Assembly: GCA_007922225.1 (NCBI GenBank)
Contig: ML679956.1
Coordinates: 20,710,689 to 20,774,688, forward strand
Length of the DNA: 64,000 bases
Direction: 5' to 3'
Source: Emydura subglobosa
Taxonomy: Eukaryota > Chordata > Testudines > Chelidae
A program made the translations under genes and the position numbers. Positions within the stretch are counted from its first letter, which is position 1; the number at the start of each line of letters is the position of its first letter. Shown one piece after another: positions 51,701 through 61,995 of this stretch. The notes under the pieces were generated by a model that was given only the letters and a program-made list of their open reading frames with translations, was not told where the DNA came from and made no database searches.

Positions 51701-51959
51701 GGGCTGGTGTGTGCTGCTGGCCTCAGTCGCCTTCCCCTCGGCCTCGCACACTGGCTTCGCCCACCTCCCTTTAGACCTTCCCCCCCCCCCGCCCCATTTC
51801 TTCAGAAACAGGCAATATTCTCCGATGTCCCGCCCCCAGCCTCCTACGGCCAAGTTCCCTCTTCCTGCTGCTCCGGAGAGAGGGAGGGGTTCGCCTCTCG
51901 GGCTGCTCTTCAGCGTAAATGTCAAAACAAGCCACAAAAGCGCTCCTGCAATAATCCAG

Positions 51960-52400
51960 GCGGGTGGGGGGGGAGGGTCTGCAAACGGGGGGAGGGGCGC
52001 CTGGGGACGCTTCCAGCGGGGGAAGGTGTGGGGCTCGCCCGGGGCTTGTTGCAGGAAAGGGAAGGTGACCGAGAAGTGGAGGGGCGGTAGTGGCAGGGAG
52101 GAGATTGCACGGGGGCAGGATGGGGTTCTGGCAGGAAAGGAAAGTGGCGGGAGGGTGGGGGGTGTGCGGAGCCAGAGCGGGGGGGGTGCATTGCCGAGGG
52201 GCGAAGTGGGCAGGAGGGGGTCGTGGCAGGCGGGGAGGGGGCGCCCGGGCTTGTTGCAAGGAGTGCAGGTGGCCGGGACTGGGGCGGGTTGCATGGCGGA
52301 GGTTGCACAGAGGCAGAAGGCGGCAGGACGGGGTGGTGACGGGGGGTGAAGGTGGCGGGGGGGGGAGGGGGCGCAGTGACGGCGGCACAAGGGGCAAGGT
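51960..52400 (+). repeat. G-rich degenerate repeat block in the first part of intron 1
   Basis: The plus strand carries many G runs of three to eight and two copies of a GGGCTTGTTGCA motif (about 52044 and 52246, 202 bases apart), with similar GGAGGTTGCAC/GGAGATTGCAC and GGCAGGA words around them. It looks like an old duplication or degenerate minisatellite. The KAT2B transcript here is C-rich. Confidence 0.6.
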
Positions 52401-52682
52401 AACTGGGCGGCGGGCACTGCAGGGGGTGGCAGGCGCGGGGAGCGGTGCCACCCTCATCCATCCCTCTCCGGCTGGCTCCATTTTAGGGGCCTCCCTCTTG
52501 GCGCCTGGTGTCAAATCAACGCCGAACCGCCAGGGCGCAGCCGCTTCTGTGCTCCCCAGCGGCAGGGGCCGGAGGCCGAGAGCCGTCTCCCAGGACAGGG
52601 ACGGGGACTGGGACAGGACCGCCTCCCCCCGCCCTGCCGCGGGCCAGGCCGGTGGCTGGCTGCCCGCGGCCCGGCTCGGTAC

Positions 52683-52925
52683 CTTGCAGGCGGAGTAGAC
52701 GCCCAGCTTCTCCAGCTTCTTGGCCCGGGGAGCGGAGCGCAGCTGCGCCTTCTTCCCCGCGCTGCGGGCCGAGCCGGGTCCCCCGCCGCTCTCGGCGGCG
52801 ACGGCGGCACTACTGCGGGCCGGTCCGCAGGCAGCCAGCCCCCCCGCGGCCGGGGAGCCCTGCTGCAGCCCCCCAGCCCCGCCGCCTCCTGCCGCTACCG
52901 CCCCGGCCCCGCCAGCTTCGGACAT
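52683..52925 (-). CDS. KAT2B: KAT2B exon 1: N terminus of lysine acetyltransferase 2B (PCAF)
   Basis: KAT2B acetylates histone H3 (chiefly Lys9/Lys14) and many transcription factors, and works in SAGA/PCAF-type coactivator complexes in the nucleus. Exon 1 has 243 bases and 81 codons: a Gly/Ala-rich low-complexity lead (MSEAGGAGAVAAGGGG...) followed by the conserved KKAQLRSAPRAKKLEKLGVY and SACK at the donor AAG|GTACCG. The start at 52925 is chosen because MSEAGGAG matches the known vertebrate N terminus and a G sits at -3. The lead is about 21 residues shorter than in human, which accounts for the constant numbering offset. The large gene and the linker sequence favour KAT2B over KAT2A. Confidence 0.95.
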
Positions 52926-53174
52926 GCCGCCGCCGTCTCCGGCCCGGAACCCGGCAGGAGCCGCCCGATCGGCAGCTCCCTCCGTGCCCGGCTCGGTGCG
53001 CCGAGCGCTAGACCCTCCCCTTCCCCGCTCTGCCGCCGGCTGCTCTCCCGGGGGGGAGGGACTGGCCGCGCCGCGGGCGGCCCCCTTTGGAGCCGGGAGG
53101 CGGGGAGCAGCGGCAGCCCGGCAGGGGCGGGAGGGACGCCCTTTCTGCCCCTGGTCCCGCACCTCCCAGGACAC
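52926..53174 (-). other. KAT2B: KAT2B 5' leader, open in frame
   Basis: The 249 bases before the chosen start are in frame with exon 1 and free of stops, with an upstream ATG at 53174. They would add 83 residues rich in Arg, Ala, Gly and Pro. The composition suggests chance openness in GC-rich DNA, and no such extension is known for the family. It is most simply 5' UTR. Confidence 0.55.
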
Positions 53175-53672
53175 GGGGTCCCCCCATCTCTAGGAGGGAG
53201 GCACCGACCCGCTATGAGAAGGGGGGCGCTTGCCCAGCCCGCCAGGAGTATCGCCCTCCAGCTCCCTGCAGGAGCCCAGCCACAGCGCTCCCAGCCCTCC
53301 TCCTTCAGGCACAACGCCCAAGCAGTGTGTGTGATACCGGCTTTACACTGTATTCCCTCCCCCTGCACAAAACCCCAAACCCGCACTCAAAGGAGGGTTA
53401 AGATGGCTGGAGCGTATTTTCTTGCATCGCAAAAAGTATACAGCAAGGGAATCAATCCACACCCCGCCCCGCCCACGCATTAGCTACTGCCGGCAGCCAC
53501 TCTCCACAACTGGTGGCTCACACCCGCACTTCCAATTCACCAGCTCTCTTCCCCTCAACTCCGCTCTCACTCCCAACGCTACACTTAACGCAAGTATCAC
53601 TGAAACTGAAAGTTACACCCTCCAGAAAAAGAAGGCGATATGTATTAGAGTCAACTGTTTCTTACCTGGCCA

Positions 53673-53786
53673 CAGTGGTTTTCAACCTGGGGGGTTGTAG
53701 ACTATAACTAAGATTTCCCAAAGGATGCACACCTTCCTTTGAAATTTTGTACTAGTCTGCAAATGAAGAAAGGTTGAAAACCACTG
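53673..53786. mobile_element. Short hAT-like MITE
   Basis: 114 bases with inverted ends CAGTGGTTTTCAACCT and AGGTTGAAAACCACTG (a perfect 16-base complement). The flanking octamers CCTGGCCA and CCCTTCCA agree at 5 of 8 positions. Ends resemble those of 46481-46876. Confidence 0.88.
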
Positions 53787-54475
53787 CCCTTCCAAAAACA
53801 CTAAGGTTGACTACTATATGTGACTACTTTATGGCTTTCCATTAACAAAATCAGCTATATCCAATACATACTCTCAACCCCCACCCCATACAAACAAACT
53901 TAATCAATGCAAGTATGTATGCTATTCTAGATCCAGACAAAATCTATATTAAATTGAAGTTAAGATTGAGTACATATTTGTAAAGCAAAAGTAAAAAACA
54001 TTAGCAGTGTAATATTGTGATTATCCCCAAAACAAGCATCACAAACCCAGGAAATTGAGGGGTAAGGTTAAATTTAAATGAAATGCAAATATTTTAAGGG
54101 ATGGAACTACTTAAGGCACCTCGCCATATTAAATCTGCTAGCTAATGTCACCATGCAACAGCCACATAGTTGTGAACAGTGCAGAAGTGTTTTTATTCCT
54201 AGGCTAGATTAACCTAATATTTAGCCCGACTTGCAAGGCCTGGGCTCCACTGGATAGCATTTCTGTCCGTAACCCGACACCTTCCGAACACCACATCTGA
54301 CCAATATCACTATTTCAGGGAATGTTCTAGGCATCAGTAGGTAGTACCTTACTGATCTGAAGGAAAACCAGAAGGGGGAACTGGGGAATACTTGGAGACT
54401 CTGCCATCTGTTTAGCAGAGCCACAGTCTCAGGTGCCTCTGCAATTGTCTGTAGATCAAAGATCAGGTTAATGAC

Positions 54476-54926
54476 CAGGGCCGGATTTACACCTTACATG
54501 CCCATAGGCACAGCATCTTCAGTGCCTCTCCTGCCTACAGCTGACCTTAGTGTTTTCAATGCAGGGGATGTCTGGGGAGAGAGGGGCTGGCCAGGCCAGC
54601 TGTGTGCAGGAGGGTACTGTGGAGGTGAGGGGCTGGGGTGACCTGCTCAGCCAGCTCCAGGCAAGGGGAATATGCTCACCTTGAGCTCCAGCTTCCGGAC
54701 TGGCCAGGGGGCATGGCCTCAAGGGGAAGAGGAGGAGCAGGGCAGCTGGGCCCCAGGAGAGAGGAGGAGGAGCAGGGGGCAGGGCCAGAATTCCAGCATT
54801 CATTGCAGGGCCCCCAAATTAACCAGGACCTCTGGGCACGGGTTCTCTTGGCCCGTGTGGTGATCTGCCACTGTTTAGGCACCTCTAGGCACATGCCGAT
54901 TGTGCCTAACTGGAAATCTGGCCCTG
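54476..54926. mobile_element. hAT-like MITE, 451 bases
   Basis: Ends CAGGGCCGGATTTAC and AAATCTGGCCCTG are inverted. The flanks TTAATGAC and TTAACTAC agree at 6 of 8 positions. The GC-rich inside has AGGCACAGC/TAGGCACA words near both ends. Open frames over it are compositional. Confidence 0.8.
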
Positions 54927-54957
54927 TTAACTACAGCCATCAATACTTTGCAGCATA

Positions 54958-55430
54958 ACCATAACCCTAAGAGGGGTGGGGAATGGGGGCATGCACAAAA
55001 CCCCTGGCATGGGAGTAAATGGGGACCCAGGTATGGGGGAGAAGGAATGGGGGCAGAGCGCCCCTGGCGTGGGGCAGGAGGACCACACAGAGGGCATGGT
55101 GAAGAGGGGCAATGGGGTGCACACATAACTGCTGGCATGGGGGAAGAATGGGTGAATCTCTGGCAGGGAGATTGGGGAACCCTGGTATGTGGGAGAAGGG
55201 GGAAAGGGGAATATGGGGAGAAGGTGGAATGGGGACAAGCCCCTGGGATGGGGATAAAGAATCATGGACCCTGATAAGAGAGGTTGGGGGGAGGACATAA
55301 AGCCCTAGGCAAGAGGGAAGGGATGGTAGGGTTGCAAGAAATCCCTACAATAGAGTGGGATGGAAGGGTGATACACAGGGAGCTTATGGGAGGAACAGAA
55401 GGATGCAAGGAGTCCCATGGGTGTGCAATG
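54958..55430 (+). repeat. G-rich degenerate minisatellite
   Basis: About eight imperfect units of roughly 55-65 bases with a shared CCCCTGGCATGGGG-like start (for example near 55001, 55065, 55130, 55180, 55238) followed by GGAGAAGGAATGGGG-type text. Copies decay toward the right end. It produces short frames on both strands that should not be read as genes. Confidence 0.75.
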
Positions 55431-55548
55431 AACTCAGCCTACACAAAGCTACTAAGTGTGCAATTCCAAAACATAACATAATATGCGTTAACTAGGCATA
55501 GTTTAGTTAAAGGCATATTAGATTGCTTTACCCCCGCCCCCATGGTGT

Positions 55549-55635
55549 CACTACAGGGCAGAGTTAAGGTAGTATTATCGCCTTAACTGCTTATTTTCAT
55601 ACCTCAACATTTTTGGATACCTTTTAGGACTTGTT
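55549..55635. repeat. Interspersed repeat fragment shared with intron 2
   Basis: CACTACAGGGCAGAGTTAAG, then TTAACTGC and a TTGGATACCTTTT end parallel CACTATAGGGCAGAGTTAAA at 41564 onward. Family not recognised. Confidence 0.55.
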
Positions 55636-55751
55636 TTAAAAATAAAATGTCAAATGTGGTCAATGCATGGAAATATAAGTCAGTTTTAACTATATGGGAA
55701 GTTTGAAGAGTCTGTTTGTTAAGATCATTCCAAAACCAACCAACCACCAAC

Positions 55752-55806
55752 CAAAAAAAAAAAAAACCAAACAAACAAAAAAAAACAACAACAACAACAA
55801 CAACAA
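55752..55806. repeat. A/C-rich simple repeat
   Basis: A13 followed by CAAACAAACAAAAA and (CAA)n. Low-complexity only. Confidence 0.9.
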
Positions 55807-56939
55807 AAACCAAGCAGCTTGACACTAGGTGCTAAATTCCTTTATGGACCTATTTTTAATTAAAAGTTAACTCAAAACGAATTAATTTACTTGTGAATTC
55901 TCAGAAAATTCATTCTGTGCCCAAAGAGTGATTTTAGGCAGGATATGCTACACTCTTCATACAAAGTGAAGTGGTTGAAATCCAGCTCGAATTGCAAAAC
56001 TCAGACTCAGCTATGAGAAACCACGAACGGCAGTATAACAAAATCATACTTTAAAAGGTTGGAGTTAAGGTTGGCCGCATTTAAATGTGGTTTTCAATTC
56101 TTTGATGTGTGCACTGAAGGCAATCGCATTGGTGCACAGGGGAATCCCAGGGTGAGCCTGGTACAGTGGTATGGGGCTACTTGTTCAGAGACACTTGCAG
56201 GTTCAGGGCCTAACTGCTTATGACACAGAGTAAAGTAAAACTCATTGTGCACAAAAGAAACAAAGGGAAAAGGGGAAAAACACTCCAACTTCTTTCAATT
56301 CTAGTAATTGTCAGTGATACTAGTAACAATATATTATTGTAACTATAGGTGGCACAACATTTTTCTGACAAATATGTGATATTCAAGTTAACAATAGCCT
56401 ATTAAGATGGCTGGTGACATCCTTTTTGTTTTCTTTATTTAAAGACAGGCTGTTAAGGTGGCCTAGTTATGCAGTGCCAAGAATACCAGTAGATAACAGT
56501 GGACATCAGTTTAAGTTGTTTGTGGAAATTGAACCTCATATTACCTTAAAAATTAGTCTTTTTAAAAAATACAATTGTTATAATTTTAGGGTTTTTTTTT
56601 TTTTTTTGAGGGATTAAACATATATTTAAAAATAATAATTCCTATCTACTGGATGTTATAAACACCACATTAGATCATTAAAAGAGAATTTTTAAGCACA
56701 TTTACTTTTGTCTATTTTTTCCTCAACTACATTAGTCAATTTCACCTTAAGGTTCTCTTTGGTGCACTGTTGAGGTTGCAAACACTATAGTGAAATGTTT
56801 ATTACTTAAAAATAAATATTTTTTCCATTGGATTCAACATTCCTGCAGACTTAGGTTTTTTATTTTGTTTTTTCCTCAAACACCAGCTTCTCTTCAAGAT
56901 CAGGCATCTTTAGTTTACTGTCAGACTGAAAGTCTGCTC

Positions 56940-57060
56940 TGATCCTCCAAACATATATGCACTTAACTTTACACACCTGAGTAGGCTTACTGAATTCAAT
57001 AGGAATACTTGTGCATAAAGTTAAGCACATGTTCAAGCACTTGCAGGATCATGGCCTGTG
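56940..57060. repeat. Palindromic MITE remnant
   Basis: CACTTAACTTTACACACCTG facing CTTGTGCATAAAGTTAAGCA, with GAATTCAATAGGAATA at the centre and GCACTTGCAGGATCATGGCC at the right. Inverted arms of the same family as 36130-36245. Confidence 0.65.
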
Positions 57061-57139
57061 TGAATAGCTGCTTCAGTCTATCCTCCAAGGTCCTAAAAAG
57101 TCTTAAGTGATTTTATTTCCATTTAAAATTAAAACAAAG

Positions 57140-57230
57140 TTGAAAAATGTTATGAGATACTGCCTTTTATGAAGTGGTTGTTACTTTGTCTATTGCCTTT
57201 TATGAAGTGATTGTTACTTTGTTTATATTC
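57140..57230 (+). repeat. Short tandem duplication
   Basis: TGCCTTTTATGAAGTGGTTG at 57162 is repeated as TGCCTTTTATGAAGTGATTG at 57196, followed each time by TTACTTTGT. Two units of about 34 bases. Confidence 0.85.
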
Positions 57231-57989
57231 TGTATATGACATTATTCATGTAAGTTTTGTGAAGGGAAAATGAATTATGTTTCAATGACATAAGTAAATA
57301 AACTCTGATAGGATATTGGTTATTATGGTTTGAAAGAACTCTTTTATTGTACAGGACTTCCCTTTCTGTCCCCAAGAGTGTGGTTTTCTTACAGCACCCA
57401 TATCTTTTTACTGTATTGCTTAATAGACAACGAGAACAATAAATTTAGCAGCCTGTGGTTAGGGAGACAGTTACTATAGTAACAATTGCAAACACCAGTG
57501 TCACTACAAATGCAGAAGTAGTACTTAGCACTACAGAGAGGAATGGATCCAAAAGAAAACACTTTTTAATGGTGATAGGTAAGCTTTATAATTTTTCATT
57601 GAATAACAAGAATAGTGAATGTGGTATTACATTCCTTATCTTCATTCAAATCCTCTGCTAAAATATTCAATAGGTAAATCAAAGCCTGACACAAATGTGT
57701 ATTAAATTGCATTGGTGACAGCCAAAATATACCCACCTGTCTCCATCCACTACATTGGTATCTGTAAAATATAAGGGGGATTCACGTCTTGGAAGCATTG
57801 GGCTAGATCTTCAGCTGGTGTTACTTGTCATATCTCCAGTGAAGTCAGTTTTGCTATGATATTGTGAAGTTCCATGTTTAGTGTATCTCAGTGATCTCTG
57901 CTATCAAGTGTGCTTAATTTATAAGCATAAAAATAGCTTTTCTAACTGAAGTCCATAAACTCAATTTGGGGATTGTGAGTCAAACTAGT

Positions 57990-58690
57990 TAATTGATTCA
58001 TAGATTCCAAAGCCAGAATCACAGAAATGTAGGACTGGAAGGGATCTCGATAGATCATCTAGTCCAGTGGCTTTCAACCTTTCCAGACTACTGTACTTTC
58101 AGGAGTCTGATTTGTCTTGTGTACCCCCAAGTTTCACCTCCCTTAAAAACCACTTGCTTACAAAGTCAGACATAAAAAAACAAAAGTGTCACAGAACACT
58201 GTTACTGAAAAATTGCTCACTTTCTCATTTTTAACCAGGTAATTATAAAATATATCAATTGGAATATAAATACTGTCCTTTTATTTCAGTGTGTAGTATA
58301 TAAAACAATATAAACAAGTCACTGTCTGTATGAAATTTTAGTTTGTACTGACTTCACTAGATGTAGAATGTTGTAATACTAGCAAGTATCTATATGAGTT
58401 GATGTACCCCCCGAAAGACTCCGTGTACCCCCAAGGGAACCCAGACCCCTGGCTGAGAATCACTGATCTAGTCCAGTCCTCTGCACTGAGGCAGGACTAA
58501 AAAGGCACCATTGTGATCATGTAGTCTGACTTCATGTGTAACATGGGCCGTAGAACTTCCCCAAAATAATTCATGGAGGACACTTGGTAAATTGTTCTAT
58601 TGGTTTATTACCCTCACAGTTAAAAATGTATGCCTTATTTCCACTCTGAATTTTCCCTGTTTACATCGAGCCCAAGTGGACAATAAGAGC
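57990..58690 (-). mobile_element. CR1 LINE 3' end, interrupted by a second CR1 tail and a hAT element
   Basis: The outer copy reads on the plus strand TTCATAGATTCCAAAGCCAG at about 57995 and resumes with GGCACCATTGTGATCATGTA at 58503, ACATGGGCCGTAGAACTTCC and onward. Between lies a different CR1 tail (TCACAGAAATGTAGGACTGG to GAGGCAGGACTAA), itself split by the hAT element at 58065-58465. Confidence 0.8.
58065..58465. mobile_element. hAT-like non-autonomous element nested in CR1, with perfect target duplication
   Basis: 401 bases from CAGTGGCTTTCAACC to GGCTGAGAATCACTG (inverted ends), flanked by identical ATCTAGTC octamers at 58057-58064 and 58466-58473. Removal rejoins a continuous CR1 tail. 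It is a full-length sister of 46481-46876. Confidence 0.94.
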
Positions 58691-59159
58691 TGGAGATACT
58701 TTTATTTATTGCCATTCCTGATAGGTTTGCTTTTTCCCAAATACACTAAACTTTTAAAGGAATAACTGATAAATGGAAAGGTGAGAGAGGATCATTACAA
58801 TACTGTTGGGCTATTTTAGTAACACAAACGATAGGGAAAGTAGGAAGTGCTCTGTAGTTTGTATTCAATCCTTACACAGAACACAATCCTATTGACTTCA
58901 ATAAGAGTTTTGAATTAGCAAACACTAAACTTAAGCATTTGGCCGTAGAACCACAGGAAATTATGCTACTCTAACCTACAAACTGCTGAGCACCTTATAA
59001 AATCAGCTACTATGTACAGGTGTTAAGTTCAGAAGCTCATTTCAGGAAATATTTAGCTACAATGAGAATTTAAGGACATGATCAAGGCCTTACTATGTAT
59101 TGCATAGGCCTATATTGTATTATTTTATAGCATTCAAAACTGGTAGGCTGCACCATACA

Positions 59160-59845
59160 TTCATAGAATCATATCAGAGTTGGAAGGGACCTCAGGAGGT
59201 CATTTAGTCCAACCCCCTGCTCAAAGCAGGACTAACCTCAGCCAGGGCTTTGTCAAGCCGCAGCTTAAAAACCTCTAAAGATGGAGATTCCACCACCTCC
59301 CTCGGTAACCCATTCCAGTGCTTCACCACCCTCCTAGTGAAAAACTTTTCCCTAATGTCCAACTTAGACCTCCCTCCCTGCAACTTAAGACCATTGCTCC
59401 TTGTTCTGTCATCTGCCACCACCGAGAACAGCCTAGCTCCATCCTCCCTGGAACCCCCTTTCAGGTAGTTAAAGGCTGCTATCAAATCCCCCCTCATTCT
59501 TCTCTTCTGCAGACTAAACAAGCCCAGTTCCCTTAGCCTCTCCTCATAAGTCCTGTGCTCCAGCCCCCTAATCATTTTTGTTGCCCTCCGCTGGACTCTC
59601 TCCAACTTCTCCACATCCCTTTTGTAGTGGGGGGCCCAAAACTGGACACAATACTCTAAATGCGGCCTCACCAATGCCGAATAGAGGGGAATAATCACTT
59701 CCCGCATCCTGCTGGCAATGCCCCTCCTAATGAAGCCAAATATGCTATTAGCCTTCTTGACAACCAGGGCACACTGCTGACTCATATCCAGCTTTTTATC
59801 CACTGTTATCCCCAGGTCCTTTTCTGCAGAAAACATTGTTTTTCT
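59160..59845 (-). mobile_element. CR1 LINE 3' end with long open reverse-transcriptase tail
   Basis: The 3' UTR is at 59160-59203 (plus-strand AGTTGGAAGGGACCTCAGGA). A 210-codon minus frame (59204-59836) has the late RT landmarks [73 protein letters not shown] and [19 protein letters not shown]. The frame is intact from its Met to the stop, so this is one of the younger copies here. It is 5'-truncated and lacks the endonuclease and catalytic RT blocks, so it is not autonomous. Confidence 0.92.
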
Positions 59846-60261
59846 CTTCCCTTTCCTCCCCTACTATTCCTAGCATTGTTTCCTGCCCACGCCCCTGCCC
59901 TTTCCAATATCCTTGTCTCTCCCCTTCCCGCCACTACTATTCTATGAAAAACTCACAGTTAGATGGTAGCATTGTTATATTTCACAGTGCTCACCTGTTG
60001 CTGGTTCTGAACAGCTCATTGTTGGCTATACCTCTTCAGAGTCCTGCATCGTGCAGGTCATCCCAATTCTCAGCACTTTTCCTGGCCCCGTCTCAACAGG
60101 CTTCTGACTTTATCTGCACTGGTATTTTTCTTTCTTAATATCTCCCACCAAATACTACCACCAGGGCAGCTTCATGGGTGCTAGTGATGGTGGGAGAGCT
60201 AATATATTCTGACCACTGGCATTTTACCACTGTGACATCCGGATTTATTCTGATCAGGGTC

Positions 60262-61310
60262 TCATAGACTCTAAGGTCTCTAAGAAGGGACCAATATGAT
60301 CATCTAGTCTGACCTCCTGCACAAAGCAGGCCACAGAACCTCACCCATCCACTCCTGTAATAGACCCCTGACCTATGACTGAGTTATTAAAGTCCTCAAA
60401 TCATAGTTTAAAGACTTTAAGGTACAGAGAATCCACCAGCAAGTGAGCCATGCCCCATGCTACAGAGGAAGGCAAAAAAAACCCCAGAGCCTTTGCCAAT
60501 CTACCCTGGGGGAAAAATCCTTCTCAACCCTAAATATGGCAATCAGTTAAACCCTGAGCATGTGGGCAAGACTCATCAGCCACACACCCAAGAAGAATTC
60601 TCAGTAATAACTCACACATCTAACATCCCTTCACAGGCCATTGGCATATCTACCACCAGTAGTCAAAGATCAGTCAATTGCCAAACTATACCATCCCCTG
60701 CATAAATTTATCAAGCTCAGTTTTGAAGCCAGCTAGATTTTTTGCCCCCACTGCTCCCCTTGGAAGGCTATTTCAGAACTTCACTCCTCTGATGGTTAGA
60801 AACCTGCATCTAATTTCAAGTCTAAACTTCCTGATGGCCAGTTTATATCCATTAGTTCTCGTGTCCACATTGGCGCTGAACTTAAATAATTCCTCTCCCT
60901 CCCTGGTATTTATCCCTCTGATGTATTTGTGGAGAGCAATCATATCTCCTCTCAACCTTCTTTTGGTTAGGCTAAAAACAAGCCAAGCTCCTTGAGTCTC
61001 CTCTCATAAGGCAGGTTTTCCACTCCACGAATCATCCTAGTAGCTTTACTCTGCACTTGTTCCAGTTTGAGTTCATCTTTCTTAAACGCGGGGGACCAGA
61101 ACTGCACACAGTATTCCAGATGAGGTCTCACTAGCGCCTTGTATAACAGTACTAACACCTCCCTAGCTCTACTGGAAATACCTCATCTGATGCATTCAAG
61201 GATCGAATTAGCTTTTTTCACAGCCACATCACATTGGCGGCTCATGGTCATCCTGTGATCAACCAATGCGCCCAAGTCCTTCTCCTCCTCTGTCAGATAA
61301 CATGGGGTTA
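60262..61310 (-). mobile_element. CR1 LINE 3' end, older subfamily
   Basis: 3' UTR words on the plus strand (TCATAGACTCTAAGGTCTCT, ATCATCTAGTCTGACCTCCT, GCACAAAGCAGGCCACAGAA) are followed by broken minus frames. These include [20 protein letters not shown] and RRLKELGLF (60967-61158) and MRGDMIALHKYIRGI (60773-60955). Frameshifts and a longer 3' UTR distinguish it from the copy at 59160. Confidence 0.88.
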
Positions 61311-61871
61311 AAAATGCAATAGCCAGACTATTCTAGTGTTTCTATTATTGCTGCCAGCATTGTAGCTGCACTGTTGATATTACAGTGCTGAAAGATAAAC
61401 TAAAATGCTAGGGTAGCATAGCCACTTACTTTCATAAGGTGCATGCAGCTACCCTAGGAAAACCTGTATGCCTTTTTCTGCAGCTGTTCAGGAAAAGGCT
61501 TAGAAGGTTTTCCACTTCTTACCAATGGTGTGGAAGCCCATCTGATTTGCTTCAATATCTGTGGCTCAAATTAACATCACTGCAACTTGCACTGATGCAA
61601 ACAAATCAGTGCAAGCTGCAACAGTGCAGTGTATTCATACTAGGCATTCAGTTTTGGGTGCACAGAGAGCACCATGTCTATGGCATAGCTATTATTAAAA
61701 GCATTACAGGTTTGTGGGTTGTTGCACCTAACCTACAATGGCCAGCAGAACTCCCTGAAGCAGGTGCATAATACCTATAGTACATAAGGGTGTATCTGTA
61801 GCACTTTTGGTTGGTTCCATTGCCCACTTTGAATGGTTCTGCTCTTCACAGAGAACTGCACGTCTAATCTA

Positions 61872-61995
61872 TAGGGTAACCAGATAGCAAGTGTGAAAAA
61901 TCAGGACATGGAGGCAGAGGGTAATAGGTACCTATATAAGACAAGCCCCGAATATCAGGACTGTCCCTATAAAATCAGGACATCTGGTCACTCTA
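61872..61995. mobile_element. hAT-like MITE (GGGTGACCAGAT family)
   Basis: 124 bases. TAGGGTAACCAGAT and ATCTGGTCACTCTA are inverted with two mismatches. The flanks CTAATCTA and CTAGCCTA agree at 6 of 8 positions. The inside has ATCAGGACATGG and CTATAAAATCAGGACAT boxes. Confidence 0.88.

Larger units (their letters stand above)
41983..52682 (-). other. KAT2B: KAT2B intron 1
   Basis: 10.7 kb. It contains a GC-rich hAT-like element (42276-42698), a TCTACACT MITE (44521-44778), a hAT element (46481-46876), CR1 (46890-47120) and MIR-like pieces (47130-47215, 48264-48440), a TA microsatellite (48749-48761) and the G-rich end of the CpG island (51300-52682). No gene is recognised in 42700-44520, 44780-46480, 47216-48260 or 48762-51300. 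Confidence 0.85.
51300..53350. promoter_or_regulatory. KAT2B: CpG island covering KAT2B exon 1 and putative promoter
   Basis: The base composition changes sharply from AT-rich to GC-rich with many CpG pairs between about 51300 and 53350, centred on exon 1. GC boxes are visible (GGGGCGGGAGGG near 53125 and CCCCGCCCCGCCC near 53462). I see no TATA box at a sensible distance. This is the usual promoter type for a broadly expressed chromatin enzyme. The transcription start cannot be fixed; it should be right of 52925. Confidence 0.75.
53400..57800. other. Intergenic region upstream of KAT2B, proximal part
   Basis: No host gene recognised. Contains a short hAT MITE (53673-53786), a larger hAT element (54476-54926), a G-rich minisatellite (54958-55430), a repeat fragment (55549-55635), an A/C-rich simple repeat (55752-55806), a T run (56589-56605) and a palindromic MITE (56940-57060). 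The remaining AT-rich segments carry nothing that I recognise. Confidence 0.75.

Noticed and set aside
51407..52698. Long plus-strand frames (up to 227 codons) suggesting a divergent gene from the CpG island
   Set aside because: They overlap each other in several frames, are Gly/Arg-rich without a domain, and show no splice or conservation signal.
51771..53174. A 467-codon minus-strand frame running through exon 1 and both flanks, and a 248-codon frame beside it
   Set aside because: Only 52683-52925 matches a protein. The rest is Pro/Arg/Ala low complexity produced by GC-rich DNA, and the GTACCG donor ends the exon.
54519..55300. Several frames of 60-124 codons upstream of KAT2B
   Set aside because: They coincide with a MITE and a G-rich minisatellite and alternate between strands.
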